Origin: JBGSOV01 sp964558715
GTDB lineage: Bacteria > Patescibacteriota > Gracilibacteria > CAIRYL01 > GCA-016699755
Assembly (NCBI GenBank): GCA_964558715.1
Contig: CAZLFD010000002.1
Location: 21,098-85,097, forward strand
Reading direction: 5' to 3'
Length of the DNA stretch: 64,000 nucleotides
The first letter of the stretch is position 1. Every line of letters begins with the position of its first letter. Under the pieces are notes generated by a model that ran no database searches, was not told the origin of the DNA, and saw only the letters and a program-made list of their open reading frames with translations. Below, in pieces: positions 26,901 through 34,742 of this stretch. Both the position numbers and the translations under genes were made by a program.

Positions 26901-27514
26901 TCGACGGTCAGACCGGCGAACCATTCGCGCACAGAACTACGGTTGGTATCGCCTACATGCTAAAACTCAACCACTTAGTAGAAGATAAAATCCATGCCCG
27001 CTCTGTCGGGCCATATTCAATCGTTACCCAACAGCCCTTGGGAGGAAAGGCCCAACGCGGCGGACAGCGCTTTGGAGAGATGGAGGTGTGGGCGCTCGAA
27101 GCCTACGGTGCAGCACACACCTTGCAAGAAATGCTTACCATCAAGTCAGACGATGTCATCGGTCGCAGCAAGGCTTATGAAGCGATTGTAAAAAAAGAAG
27201 TCATCCGCAAACCAAGCACGCCAGAATCGTTTAACGTACTCGTGCACGAGCTGCGCGCGCTGGGCATTAACGTCAACCTCAGTTCCGACGCTAATCAAGA
27301 GATCGATTTTGATGCCCTGGTCGAATCTGAAGAAAATATGGATGAAGCTTCAATTCCTGCGGAGGATGCGATTAGCGAAATCGAAGGGGCGGCAAATGTA
27401 CAAGAATCGGATGAAGAAATCCGTGAAGAATTAGAAGGAACAGAAGTCGGAGGAGAATCTGCCGAGGAGGAGATGCAAGACAGCTTACAAGAGCTAGAAG
27501 ATGGCCATTCTTGA
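23948..27514 (+). CDS. rpoB: RNA polymerase beta subunit
   Basis: Catalytic core subunit. The rifamycin-pocket region is intact near residues 390-430: SSQLSQFMDQTNPLAEL, HKRRLSAMGPGGLSRERA, and YGRICPISTPEGPNIGL. Active-site loop GDKMAGRHGNKGVV and the C-terminal clamp KAQRGGQRFGEMEVWALEAYGAA are present. 1188 aa, with a very acidic tail of about 70 residues (Glu/Asp/Ser). The 32-nt gap to ssb and 23-nt gap from ssb to rpoC suggest one transcript. rplJ/rplL are not upstream, unlike many bacteria. Confidence 0.98.
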   Translation: MPKATKQELKLPVNPTKVVRDRYFFTERDEDIPLPDLIGVQKQSFNWFIQDGIKEIFEEISPITDFSGKKMELHFLSHRFEKPKHTLQEARRKMGSFESNMVVRVRLINKETGEIKEQEVFLGAVPMMTERGTFIVNGIERVVVNQLVRSPGAFFSPNSVTPEYFNCKIIPKRGAWLEIETDKKGIISAKIDRKRKIPITQLLRVFGFDTDKKIMDITKGLGIKPEDDLLMRTLEKDGFIDLREAYQNVYRKIRPGDMATPENAKSLIESMFFDFKRYDLGPIARHKLNKRFGSKLPNNSEGRIFHKEDFASIIRHLVELCVKGGETDDIDHLANRRVRSVGELIQNKFRVGLLRTDRIAKDRMTVMELESITPTQLINSRPVTAAMREFFASSQLSQFMDQTNPLAELAHKRRLSAMGPGGLSRERASFDVRDVHQSHYGRICPISTPEGPNIGLVVHLASYAVVNELGFIETPFREILHKCPNKEKELVGHILDEDIKGAGKVDDVIDAKMAKKLAADKKLKEVAVRPYLSEKVKYFDAEEERTLVVAQANSLVDELGQFMEKRVPARSNGEPVLAHVREVTHIDISPKQIISESTALIPFLEHDDNTRAAMGSNMQRQAVPIVRPSAPIVGTGMEKVIAENSGQCIVAPEDGEIVEVDANEIVMLGKSGKKKTIQLDNFVRTNQSTCLNIRNRVQAGQKVKAGDVLADGASVHMGEIAIGHNLLVAYMAWNGYNFEDAIIISDRVGREGYYDSIHIDDYSIDVRETKLGPEMITRDIPNIAETKLAQLDADGIIRIGAPVQEGDILVGKITPKGETELTPEERLLQAIFGEKAKDVKDSSLRLPGGGQGKVVDVQIFTRENGDELPIGCLKQVRVFVAKTRKIQVGDKMAGRHGNKGVVSRIVPQEDMPFLPDGTPVDIILNPLGVASRMNIGQILETHLGWAGRELGIKFATPVLNGIPTDYITQFLKAAGLPEDGKAQLFDGQTGEPFAHRTTVGIAYMLKLNHLVEDKIHARSVGPYSIVTQQPLGGKAQRGGQRFGEMEVWALEAYGAAHTLQEMLTIKSDDVIGRSKAYEAIVKKEVIRKPSTPESFNVLVHELRALGINVNLSSDANQEIDFDALVESEENMDEASIPAEDAISEIEGAANVQESDEEIREELEGTEVGGESAEEEMQDSLQELEDGHS

Positions 27515-27546
27515 TTCCCTCTCACTTTTATTTTTTCTGAGCGACA

Positions 27547-28161
27547 ATGCGCAATATCAACAAAGTCATTCTCATTGGGAATATCGCCCGTGCCCCAGAA
27601 GTTCGCGTAACAAACGGTGGACAGAAAATGGCGACCTTTATCCTCGCGACCAATAGAACCTGGTACGACCCCACGCGTCAAAAACAGAGTCAGGCCGAAT
27701 TCCACAATATGCTCTCGTGGGGAAAAATTGCCGAAATATGTGAGCGCTTTTTGCAAAAGAGCACGCTCGTATATGTTGAAGGCTACTTAAAGACACGCAG
27801 CTGGGATGGAGACGATGGTCAACGCTTTTATCGGACCGAGATCGTCGTGCAAGACATTTTGGTGCTCGATCGCGGCATCCGCCACGAAAAAGGGACAATG
27901 GGCCAATCTGAGCAACAGGAGGATGATGCATCATTCTTTGATAACAACGAAAGTTCGTCGTACGATTTTGAAGATGATTTCATCGGTGACGATGACGGTT
28001 CTGAGAAAGCGCCCAGCGCCATCGAAAAATCTTTTCAAGATAAACTTTCTGCCGGCAATGATATGCATGCCGATACCAAGCGCAGCGACGTTCCTGCTGC
28101 CGAACCCTCCGACTCAAAAGTTTCACTCAATGAACCTCTCTTTGAAGAAGAGACCCGCTAA
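27547..28161 (+). CDS. ssb: Single-stranded DNA-binding protein, between rpoB and rpoC
   Basis: OB-fold SSB in residues 1-110: INKVILIGNIARAPEVR, ATFILATNRTW, FHNMLSWGKIAEICERFLQKST, VYVEGYLKTRSW and FYRTEIVVQDILVLD. The C-terminal half is disordered and acidic (DFEDDFIGDDD). It ends in EPLFEEETR, not the usual DDDIPF tip that recruits replication and repair partners. 204 aa. Its place inside the rpoBC unit is unusual and implies co-expression with RNA polymerase. Confidence 0.93.
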   Translation: MRNINKVILIGNIARAPEVRVTNGGQKMATFILATNRTWYDPTRQKQSQAEFHNMLSWGKIAEICERFLQKSTLVYVEGYLKTRSWDGDDGQRFYRTEIVVQDILVLDRGIRHEKGTMGQSEQQEDDASFFDNNESSSYDFEDDFIGDDDGSEKAPSAIEKSFQDKLSAGNDMHADTKRSDVPAAEPSDSKVSLNEPLFEEETR

Positions 28162-28184
28162 TCACTTCCTTTTTACTCGCTCGT

Positions 28185-31100
28185 ATGACTCCGACACAGG
28201 ATCAAAAAGACGGAAATTTTCGCTCCATTTCACTCACGGTCGCCTCGCCCGAGCAGATCAAACACTGGTCGCACGGTGAGATCAGCAAGCCAGAGACTAT
28301 CAACTACCGCACACAAAAGCCTGAGCTTGATGGGCTTTTCTGTGAGCGCATCTTCGGCCCGACCAAAAACTGGGAATGTTATTGTGGGAAATACAAACGC
28401 ATCCGCTATAAAGGGATTGTTTGTGAAAAGTGTGGAGTAGAAGTCACGCGCTCGGTCGTGCGTCGCGAACGCATGGGACACATCTCACTCGCCGTTCCGG
28501 TCGTGCATATCTGGTACCTACGCAGTACACCCAGCCGCATCGGTTTACTTTTAGATCTACCGATTCGCCTTCTTGAGCAGATCGTTTATTTTGCTTCGTA
28601 TATCGTTATCGATGTCGACCAAGATGCGAAAACCGAGGCGATTGAAAATTTAGATCGGGAATTCAAGGACTTTAAAAAGAAAATATTGGAAGAAGAACAG
28701 TCGATTTCTAAAGAGATCCGCGCCAATATGCGCAGCAAAAAGGCAAGCCAAAAAGATCTCGATGCCCATGAAGCCGAATATGCGTTACGCATCGAAGAGC
28801 TGACAGAAACTCATCAACAAGCGAAGAAAGAGTTACAAGCGTTGGAAAAATATTCGGTGCTGTCAGAGCTGGAATACCGTGAAATGAACATGAAATTCGG
28901 TCACGTCTTTAGCGCCGGCACCGGTGCCGAATCGATTCGGCGCTTGCTCGAAGAAATCGATCTCGATACATTCTTGGCGGGGCTCGAAGCAGAAAAGCAG
29001 GAGGCAACCGGCCAGCGCCAGAAGAAGATCCTCAAGCGCATCCGTTTTCTTTCGGCGCTTAAGCGTGCCGAAATCCGCCCAGAGTGGATGATCATGACCG
29101 AACTGCCAGTGATTCCACCAGACTTGCGACCGATGGTACAGCTCGATGGTGGTCGTTTTGCCGCATCAGACTTGAACGACTTGTATCGCCGCATCATCAA
29201 CCGAAACAATCGCCTAAAAAGATTAGCGACTATCGGTGCGCCAGAGGTTATCTGCCGTAACGAAAAACGCATGCTGCAAGAAGCAGTAGATACCTTGATC
29301 AATAATTCTCCACGTGCCGGCCGTGCCGTTTTTACCGCAGGAGACAGAAGAAAACTTCGAAGTCTCTCAGACATGTTGAAGGGGAAACAAGGACGCTTCC
29401 GCCAAAACCTACTCGGAAAACGTGTCGACTATTCTGGCCGTTCAGTGATCGTCGTCGGCCCCCAGCTCAATCTGCATCAGTGCGGACTGCCGAAAGAAAT
29501 GGCAATGAAGCTATTTAAGCCATTTGTCATTGGGGAACTGATTCGCCGTGAATACGCGCATAACGTAAAATCAGCCGAGCGCTTTATTGCCGGCGGAAAA
29601 AAAGTTGTATGGGATATTCTGGAAGAAGTGACGCGGGGCCGCTATGTGCTACTCAATCGCGCACCAACCCTGCACCGCCTTGGTATTCAGGCCTTTGAAC
29701 CAGTGCTTATCGAAGGAAAGGCGATTCAGGTACATCCGCTCGTTTGTGCGGCGTTTAACGCCGACTTCGACGGCGACCAGATGGCAGTACATGTGCCATT
29801 GTCAGATGAAGCGCAACGTGAGGCGCGTGAAATCATCGCATCAAACAAGAATCTTTTGAAGCCATCTGCCGGTAAACCGATTGTCACCCCAACGCAAGAC
29901 ATGGTACTTGGCTGCTACTATTTGACCCAGATACACGAGGGAAAGCTGGGCGAAGGTATGGTTTTTGCTGATGAGAAAGAAGCTTCGCGCGCCCTTCAGG
30001 CAGGAGTGGTGGATATCCAGGCGATTGTGAAGATTCGCGTCGACGGCGAAATCATCGAAACCAGCGTAGGTCGCATGCTCTTTAATCAGGTCTTGCCAGA
30101 GACTATTGAGTATAAAAACGAAACCTTCCGTAAAAAGAATCTCGAGAGCTTGATCCATGAGATCTTTGAACGAACCGATACCGAAACCACAGCCATCACT
30201 GCCGATGCCATCAAGAAGATTGGTTTCACCTACGCCACTCGCTCTGGCGTTTCGATCGGCCAGGCCGATATGGTGGTTCCAGAAGAGAAAGGCTTGATCC
30301 TAAAAGACGCGGAAGAAAAAATCCGTCTAATCAGCTCGCAGTATTGGAAAGGATTCATTACCGATCACGAACGCTATTTGAACTCTATCCGTATATGGTC
30401 GCAGGCAAAGAGCGACATCACGAGCGTAATGATCAAGAACTTCCAGAAAAATCCCGAAAACGACATCCTGTACATGATCGACTCAGCTGCTCGCGGCAAC
30501 TGGGGGCAGATCACGCAGCTATGTGGCATGAAGGGGCTTGTTGCGAATCCGGGTGGACGCACTATCGAATTGCCGATCCGCTCGAACTTTAAAGAAGGGT
30601 TTACTATTCTGGAATACTTTATCGCCACCCATGGTGGCCGTAAGGGGAAATCAGACACTGCTCTAAAAACCGCAGAGGCTGGTTATCTGACTCGCCGTTT
30701 GGTCGATGCCGTGCAAGATATCGTCATCCGTGAAGCAGATTGTGGGCAAAAGCACATCCATACCGTCACACGTGAAGAATCGGAGCAGATCGGCGAAGCA
30801 TTCGAAAACCGTATTTTTGGCCGCACCTTGGCTGCTGATCTGGTGGATCCGAAGACGGGCGAAGTGCTTGCCGAAAAAGACATGCACATCGGTCAAGATA
30901 TTATCGCTTCAATCATCAAGAACAAAATCGACTCTGCGCCGGTACGTTCAGTAATGACCTGCCGCACGCAAAACGGTATTTGCCAAAAATGTTACGGCTA
31001 CGACCTCGGAAACAACAAACCGGTGGAATTAGGTGTTCCGGTCGGTATTATCGCCGCGCAGTCAATCGGTGAACCGGGAACACAGCTCACCATGCGTACG

Positions 31101-32036
31101 TTCCATATGGGAGGCGTCGCCGGCGAAGGAGACATCACCCAGGGTCTGACACGTGTTGAGGAGCTGTTTGAAGCTCGCTCACCAAAAACTCCGGCAGTGC
31201 TCGCAGAAATCAACGGCAAAGTGCATATCGATCACGACAGCGAAAAAGTCACCATCACCATCATCGCCGAAGAACTCGGGAAAGATTCGTATCACTTAGA
31301 GCAAGACGTAAAAGTCGCTGTGAAAGAAGGTGAGACCGTTAAAGCAAATCAAATCCTTGCTAAAGGCAGCAACATAACCCGGGTAAACCATGCAGGAGAA
31401 GTTGCTAAGATCACCGATTCAGAGATCATCATCCAACATACTGAGCACCAAGAAAAAAGCTACAGCCTGTCTTCAAAAGACTCGCTGCTTGTGGAGCACG
31501 GTCAATCAATCACTGCCGGCACACCACTTACCATCGGGCATTTCGACCTCAAAAAACTGATGGAATTGTCGGATGTCTATACCGTGCAGCGTTATTTGAT
31601 GAACGAGGTTCAGGGTATCTACGCCAGCCAGGGTCAGTCGATCAATGATAAGCACATCGAAATCATCGTGAAACAGATGTTCTCACGCGTGCGCATCATC
31701 GATCCGGGAGAAGTGGGTGACGTACTTGCAGGGGAGTCATTTGATTACCAAAAAGTGGTAGAAATGAATGAAAAATTAAGTAGCGAAAGCAAAAAAGAAG
31801 CACATTTTGAGCGCTTACTGCTGGGATTGACCCGCATTTCACTGGCAACCGATTCATGGCTTTCTGCCGCAAGTTTCCAAGAAACAATCCGCGTATTGGT
31901 CGAAGCCGCTACCACCGGAAAAATCGATAACCTCGAAGGCCTGAAAGAAAATGTGATCATCGGAAAACTGATTCCAGCCGGCCATATCTTCCGCAAAGAT
32001 TACTACAAGAACAATCCCGAACCCGAAGCCGCGTAA
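28185..32036 (+). CDS. rpoC: RNA polymerase beta' subunit
   Basis: Largest core subunit. N-terminal zinc site CYCGKYKR...CEKCGVEV near residues 65-90, catalytic Mg2+ loop NADFDGDQMA near residue 525, bridge helix/trigger loop region, and the C-terminal CRTQNGICQKCYG zinc site followed by GIIAAQSIGEPGTQLTMRTFH. 1283 aa, near the size of compact bacterial versions. Third gene of rpoB-ssb-rpoC. rpsL begins 69 nt below. Confidence 0.98.
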   Translation: MTPTQDQKDGNFRSISLTVASPEQIKHWSHGEISKPETINYRTQKPELDGLFCERIFGPTKNWECYCGKYKRIRYKGIVCEKCGVEVTRSVVRRERMGHISLAVPVVHIWYLRSTPSRIGLLLDLPIRLLEQIVYFASYIVIDVDQDAKTEAIENLDREFKDFKKKILEEEQSISKEIRANMRSKKASQKDLDAHEAEYALRIEELTETHQQAKKELQALEKYSVLSELEYREMNMKFGHVFSAGTGAESIRRLLEEIDLDTFLAGLEAEKQEATGQRQKKILKRIRFLSALKRAEIRPEWMIMTELPVIPPDLRPMVQLDGGRFAASDLNDLYRRIINRNNRLKRLATIGAPEVICRNEKRMLQEAVDTLINNSPRAGRAVFTAGDRRKLRSLSDMLKGKQGRFRQNLLGKRVDYSGRSVIVVGPQLNLHQCGLPKEMAMKLFKPFVIGELIRREYAHNVKSAERFIAGGKKVVWDILEEVTRGRYVLLNRAPTLHRLGIQAFEPVLIEGKAIQVHPLVCAAFNADFDGDQMAVHVPLSDEAQREAREIIASNKNLLKPSAGKPIVTPTQDMVLGCYYLTQIHEGKLGEGMVFADEKEASRALQAGVVDIQAIVKIRVDGEIIETSVGRMLFNQVLPETIEYKNETFRKKNLESLIHEIFERTDTETTAITADAIKKIGFTYATRSGVSIGQADMVVPEEKGLILKDAEEKIRLISSQYWKGFITDHERYLNSIRIWSQAKSDITSVMIKNFQKNPENDILYMIDSAARGNWGQITQLCGMKGLVANPGGRTIELPIRSNFKEGFTILEYFIATHGGRKGKSDTALKTAEAGYLTRRLVDAVQDIVIREADCGQKHIHTVTREESEQIGEAFENRIFGRTLAADLVDPKTGEVLAEKDMHIGQDIIASIIKNKIDSAPVRSVMTCRTQNGICQKCYGYDLGNNKPVELGVPVGIIAAQSIGEPGTQLTMRTFHMGGVAGEGDITQGLTRVEELFEARSPKTPAVLAEINGKVHIDHDSEKVTITIIAEELGKDSYHLEQDVKVAVKEGETVKANQILAKGSNITRVNHAGEVAKITDSEIIIQHTEHQEKSYSLSSKDSLLVEHGQSITAGTPLTIGHFDLKKLMELSDVYTVQRYLMNEVQGIYASQGQSINDKHIEIIVKQMFSRVRIIDPGEVGDVLAGESFDYQKVVEMNEKLSSESKKEAHFERLLLGLTRISLATDSWLSAASFQETIRVLVEAATTGKIDNLEGLKENVIIGKLIPAGHIFRKDYYKNNPEPEAA

Positions 32037-32105
32037 AACAACTTGCATTGAGCAAAAAACTTTGCCAAAATGCCCCGGCGCTTTAATTTCTCTCCTCAAA
32101 AGTAC

Positions 32106-32525
32106 ATGCCAACGGTCAACCAACTTATTCGCAATCCGCGCAAGAAAGTCACGAAAAAGAGTAAATCTCCTGCTCTGCAAAACACCTTTAATACGCTCAA
32201 GTCCGAACCAGTCAAACTGCGTAATGGTGCTCCACAAAAGCGTGGTGTGTGTGTGAGGGTCACGACGATGACACCAAAAAAACCGAATTCAGCTCTGCGA
32301 AAAGTAGCTCGTGTACGTTTGACGAACGGGATGGAAGTAAATGCCTACATTATGGGAGAAGGCCACAATCTACAAGAGCATAGCGTAGTACTGGTACGCG
32401 GCGGTCGTGTAAAAGACTTGCCGGGTGTACGCTACCATATTGTTCGCGGTACGCTCGACTCAGAAGGCGTTAAAAACCGTCAGAAATCACGCAGCCTCTA
32501 TGGCACAAAAGCTCCTAAGAAATAA
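32106..32525 (+). CDS. rpsL: Ribosomal protein uS12
   Basis: Decoding-centre protein. The start MPTVNQLIRNPRKK (32106) is the family N-terminus; an in-frame ATG at 32070 would add 12 residues. Conserved TPKKPNSALRK and GRVKDLPGVRYH, with the two decoding lysines present. 139 aa against about 124 in E. coli. The extra residues are an insert of about 15 (around NTFNTLKSEPVKLRNG) between SPAL and the RGVC segment. Followed by rpsG after 14 nt. Confidence 0.97.
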   Translation: MPTVNQLIRNPRKKVTKKSKSPALQNTFNTLKSEPVKLRNGAPQKRGVCVRVTTMTPKKPNSALRKVARVRLTNGMEVNAYIMGEGHNLQEHSVVLVRGGRVKDLPGVRYHIVRGTLDSEGVKNRQKSRSLYGTKAPKK

Positions 32526-32539
32526 TCTTTTTCATTGAA

Positions 32540-32995
32540 ATGCCTCAAAAACGCGTCAATTTCGTTCCCGAACAATCAAGTGAACTGCTCGAGAAATTCA
32601 TCAATTGTCTGATGCAAGACGGTAAAAAGCATCTTGCTCGCCGTATTCTCGCGGATACGTTTTTGATTATCAAAGAAAAAGATGCTCAGCGCGACCCTAA
32701 AGAGGTTTTTGAATTCGCTCTGCGTAATATCATGCCGAATATCGAAGTTCGCCCAAAACGTGTTGGTGGGGCTATTTATCAGATTCCTGTCGAAGTTCAT
32801 CCTCATCGCCAGCGCACCTTGGCGATACGTTGGATCATTTCTGCAGCCCGTGCCCGTAAAGGCACTATGGCTCAGCGCCTAGCTGCCGAAGTAATGGATG
32901 CGGTCAACGACCAGGGAGCTGCATTTAAGAAAAAGGAAAACGTGAAGCAGATGGCAAAAGCCAACAAGGCCTTCGCTCACTTCGCCCGCTTTTAG
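32540..32995 (+). CDS. rpsG: Ribosomal protein uS7
   Basis: Primary 16S rRNA-binding protein of the 30S head. Recognisable segments: KFINCLMQDGKKHLARRI, NIMPNIEVRPKRVGGAIYQIPVEV, RTLAIRWII and FAHFARF at the C-terminus. 151 aa, normal. In many bacteria fusA and tuf follow; here the string ends after rpsG. Confidence 0.97.
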   Translation: MPQKRVNFVPEQSSELLEKFINCLMQDGKKHLARRILADTFLIIKEKDAQRDPKEVFEFALRNIMPNIEVRPKRVGGAIYQIPVEVHPHRQRTLAIRWIISAARARKGTMAQRLAAEVMDAVNDQGAAFKKKENVKQMAKANKAFAHFARF

Positions 32996-33038
32996 TCTTA
33001 ACAAGATAGGAAAGGGCTCGAAATGCAGTCGCTTTTTG

Positions 33039-33047
33039 TGGTATATT
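33039..33047 (+). promoter_or_regulatory. Extended -10 promoter candidate for ilvN
   Basis: TGG followed by TATATT (33042-33047) fits an extended -10 element; no -35 box is visible. The leader to the ilvN ATG would be about 38 nt. Confidence 0.3.
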
Positions 33048-33090
33048 AAATCTTGCCTTACGGCGTATTTCTTACAACCTATCGCTTGCA

Positions 33091-33600
33091 ATGAGTCATC
33101 AGCATGTACTTGTCGCGCTTGTTGAAAACAAATCAGGAGTCCTGAATCGAGTATCTTCGCTTTTTCGTAAGCGCCAGTTCAATATTGACTCACTAACTGT
33201 TGGGCGCACTGAAAACCCCGATCTTTCGCGCATGACAATTGCAGTAGATGGCAGTAAAACAAATGTGGAACAGGTGATCAAACAGCTCTATAAAATTGTG
33301 AACGTACTCAAGGTCTCAAATGTAACACAAGATGAAACGGTGATCCGCGAAACGCTGCTCATAAAAGTACATGCCACAAAATCACTGCGAACAGAAGTAC
33401 TGCAGTTTGGTGATGTCTTTCGTGCCAAAACAGTGGATATTTCACCGGACGCGCTGATATTTGAGTTGACGACGCGACCAGCTAAGATCGATGCATTTAT
33501 TGAAGCTATGCGCCCCTTTGGAATCCGCGAAATGGTTCGCACCGGCGTAACAGCGATGAACCGCGGCAAAAGCGGCGAGGTAAAGGTAAAGGAGCAGTAA
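33091..33600 (+). CDS. ilvN: Acetolactate synthase small (regulatory) subunit
   Basis: ACT-domain subunit that gives valine feedback to acetolactate synthase. N-terminal ACT domain HVLVALVENKSGVLNRVSSLF with FNIDSLTVGRTE, then the ALS_ss C-terminal domain (LIKVHATK...FRAKTVDISPDALIFELT, ending near MVRTGVTAMNRG). 169 aa, full length. The catalytic subunit (ilvB) is not next to it or elsewhere in the window, which is unusual. Confidence 0.93.
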   Translation: MSHQHVLVALVENKSGVLNRVSSLFRKRQFNIDSLTVGRTENPDLSRMTIAVDGSKTNVEQVIKQLYKIVNVLKVSNVTQDETVIRETLLIKVHATKSLRTEVLQFGDVFRAKTVDISPDALIFELTTRPAKIDAFIEAMRPFGIREMVRTGVTAMNRGKSGEVKVKEQ

Positions 33601-33645
33601 TCAAGAAACAAGTATACGGTGGACTGGAAACAGGGACTGATATGC

Positions 33646-33675
33646 TTGCTTATTCGAGCAGGTTTTTGCAATAAT
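33646..33675 (+). promoter_or_regulatory. Candidate tRNA-Leu promoter
   Basis: TTGCTT (33646-33651), an 18-nt spacer, and AATAAT (33670-33675), ending 12 nt before the tRNA. Confidence 0.35.
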
Positions 33676-33687
33676 CTCCTCCGCCGT

Positions 33688-33774
33688 GCCGACGTGGCGG
33701 AATTGGTAGACGCGCATGACTCAGACTCATGTGAGAGCAATCTCGTGGAGGTTCGATTCCTCTCGTCGGCACCA
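33688..33774 (+). tRNA. tRNA-Leu (anticodon CAG)
   Basis: Acceptor arms GCCGACG and CGTCGGC pair perfectly. The anticodon stem CATGA/TCATG holds the loop CTCAGAC, giving anticodon CAG (reads CUG). A long class II variable arm is present, with T-loop GTTCGATTC and an encoded CCA at 33772-33774. Confidence 0.95.
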
Positions 33775-33799
33775 CTTCAGTGGGAGTAGATCTAGATAT

Positions 33800-34470
33800 T
33801 AAAAGCTACTTTGACCAGAGAATCATTTCTCTTCAGATACTCTAAAATATGGAAGTGTTTTTGCGCAGATACTGATGCCTCAAAAACAGCAAGACTTCTA
33901 GAAATAAATCATCGAACTGTGGATCGATATTTCAATATCTTCCCAGAAAAATAACTCTTCATGCTATCGCTCAAAGTAAAGAGTCAGGAGGGTTTGAACT
34001 CGATGAAAGTTATTTCGGAGTCAAACAAGCACGAGGCACGGGGCAAGCGCGGCAGAGGAGTAGCGGGAAAAACACCGGTATTCGGAATACTGAAAGGGGA
34101 TGGAAAAGTATCAGTGACTATCGTTAAAAAAATGTAGCAGAAAAGAGTTATTGCCCATAATACAGGGAAAAATACTGGAATACGCATCTATACATACGGA
34201 TGGTTAGAGAGCATACGATGGACTACTTTTGAATGGATATGATCACTACCCGTGTTTACCATTCACACGATGAATTTGCTCGAGGAAAATGCCATGTAAA
34301 TGTCACAGGAATCATTCTGGTCTTTTGCCAAGAGAAGACTTTCTCAATTCAATGGCATTGCCTCTCAAAAGTCAATTTTGATCTGAAAGAATGTGAATTT
34401 CGCTGAAACTGCAAAGACCACAGTATCTACGATATAATGCTCAAGATTCTGAAGAAATTTTAGAATCTGC
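33800..34470 (+). pseudogene. Decayed IS1595-family (ISXO2-like) transposase
   Basis: No intact frame, but ordered fragments of one transposase can be read. An HTH-like piece (ARLLEINHRTVDRYF) is followed by ELDESYFGVKQARG with the DDE Asp, then after a 1-nt frameshift GKRGRGVAGKTPVFGILK. After more shifts and stops come ESFWSFAKRRLSQFNGI and FDLKECEFR-stop-N. This order matches IS1595 transposases (DExYFG...GRGxxGKxxVFG...FNG...KExEFRxN). Terminal repeats could not be identified. It lies between tRNA-Leu and tRNA-Pro and the rest of this 740-base gap holds nothing else recognisable. Confidence 0.8.
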
Positions 34471-34512
34471 TACTCAAGAGCCTTGGAAAAAAAGCTGCTG
34501 AAAGAGAAAATC

Positions 34513-34589
34513 TGGTCGGGGCGACTGGACTCGAACCAGCGACCACACGCACCCCATGCGTGTATTCTAGCCAACTGAACTACGCCCCG
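34513..34589 (-). tRNA. tRNA-Pro (anticodon GGG)
   Basis: On the minus strand, the acceptor CGGGGCG pairs with CGCCCCG. The anticodon stem CACGC/GCGTG holds the loop ATGGGGT with anticodon GGG and G37. T-arm GCTGG-TTCGAGT-CCAGT, and CCA encoded (34513-34515). It reads CCC and CCU. Confidence 0.95.
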
Positions 34590-34742
34590 GTACCAGTTAT
34601 GAGCGAACAGTTGTAAGCTGCAAGAATTCGAGAGGATCAGCAGACTACAACCGTCAATGCATATTTATCCTGAAACAGATAAAACAGCGGTAGCAAATGT
34701 AACAAAATCCGCTTGCGTAAGCGAGTCGTTTTCCGTAAAGCT

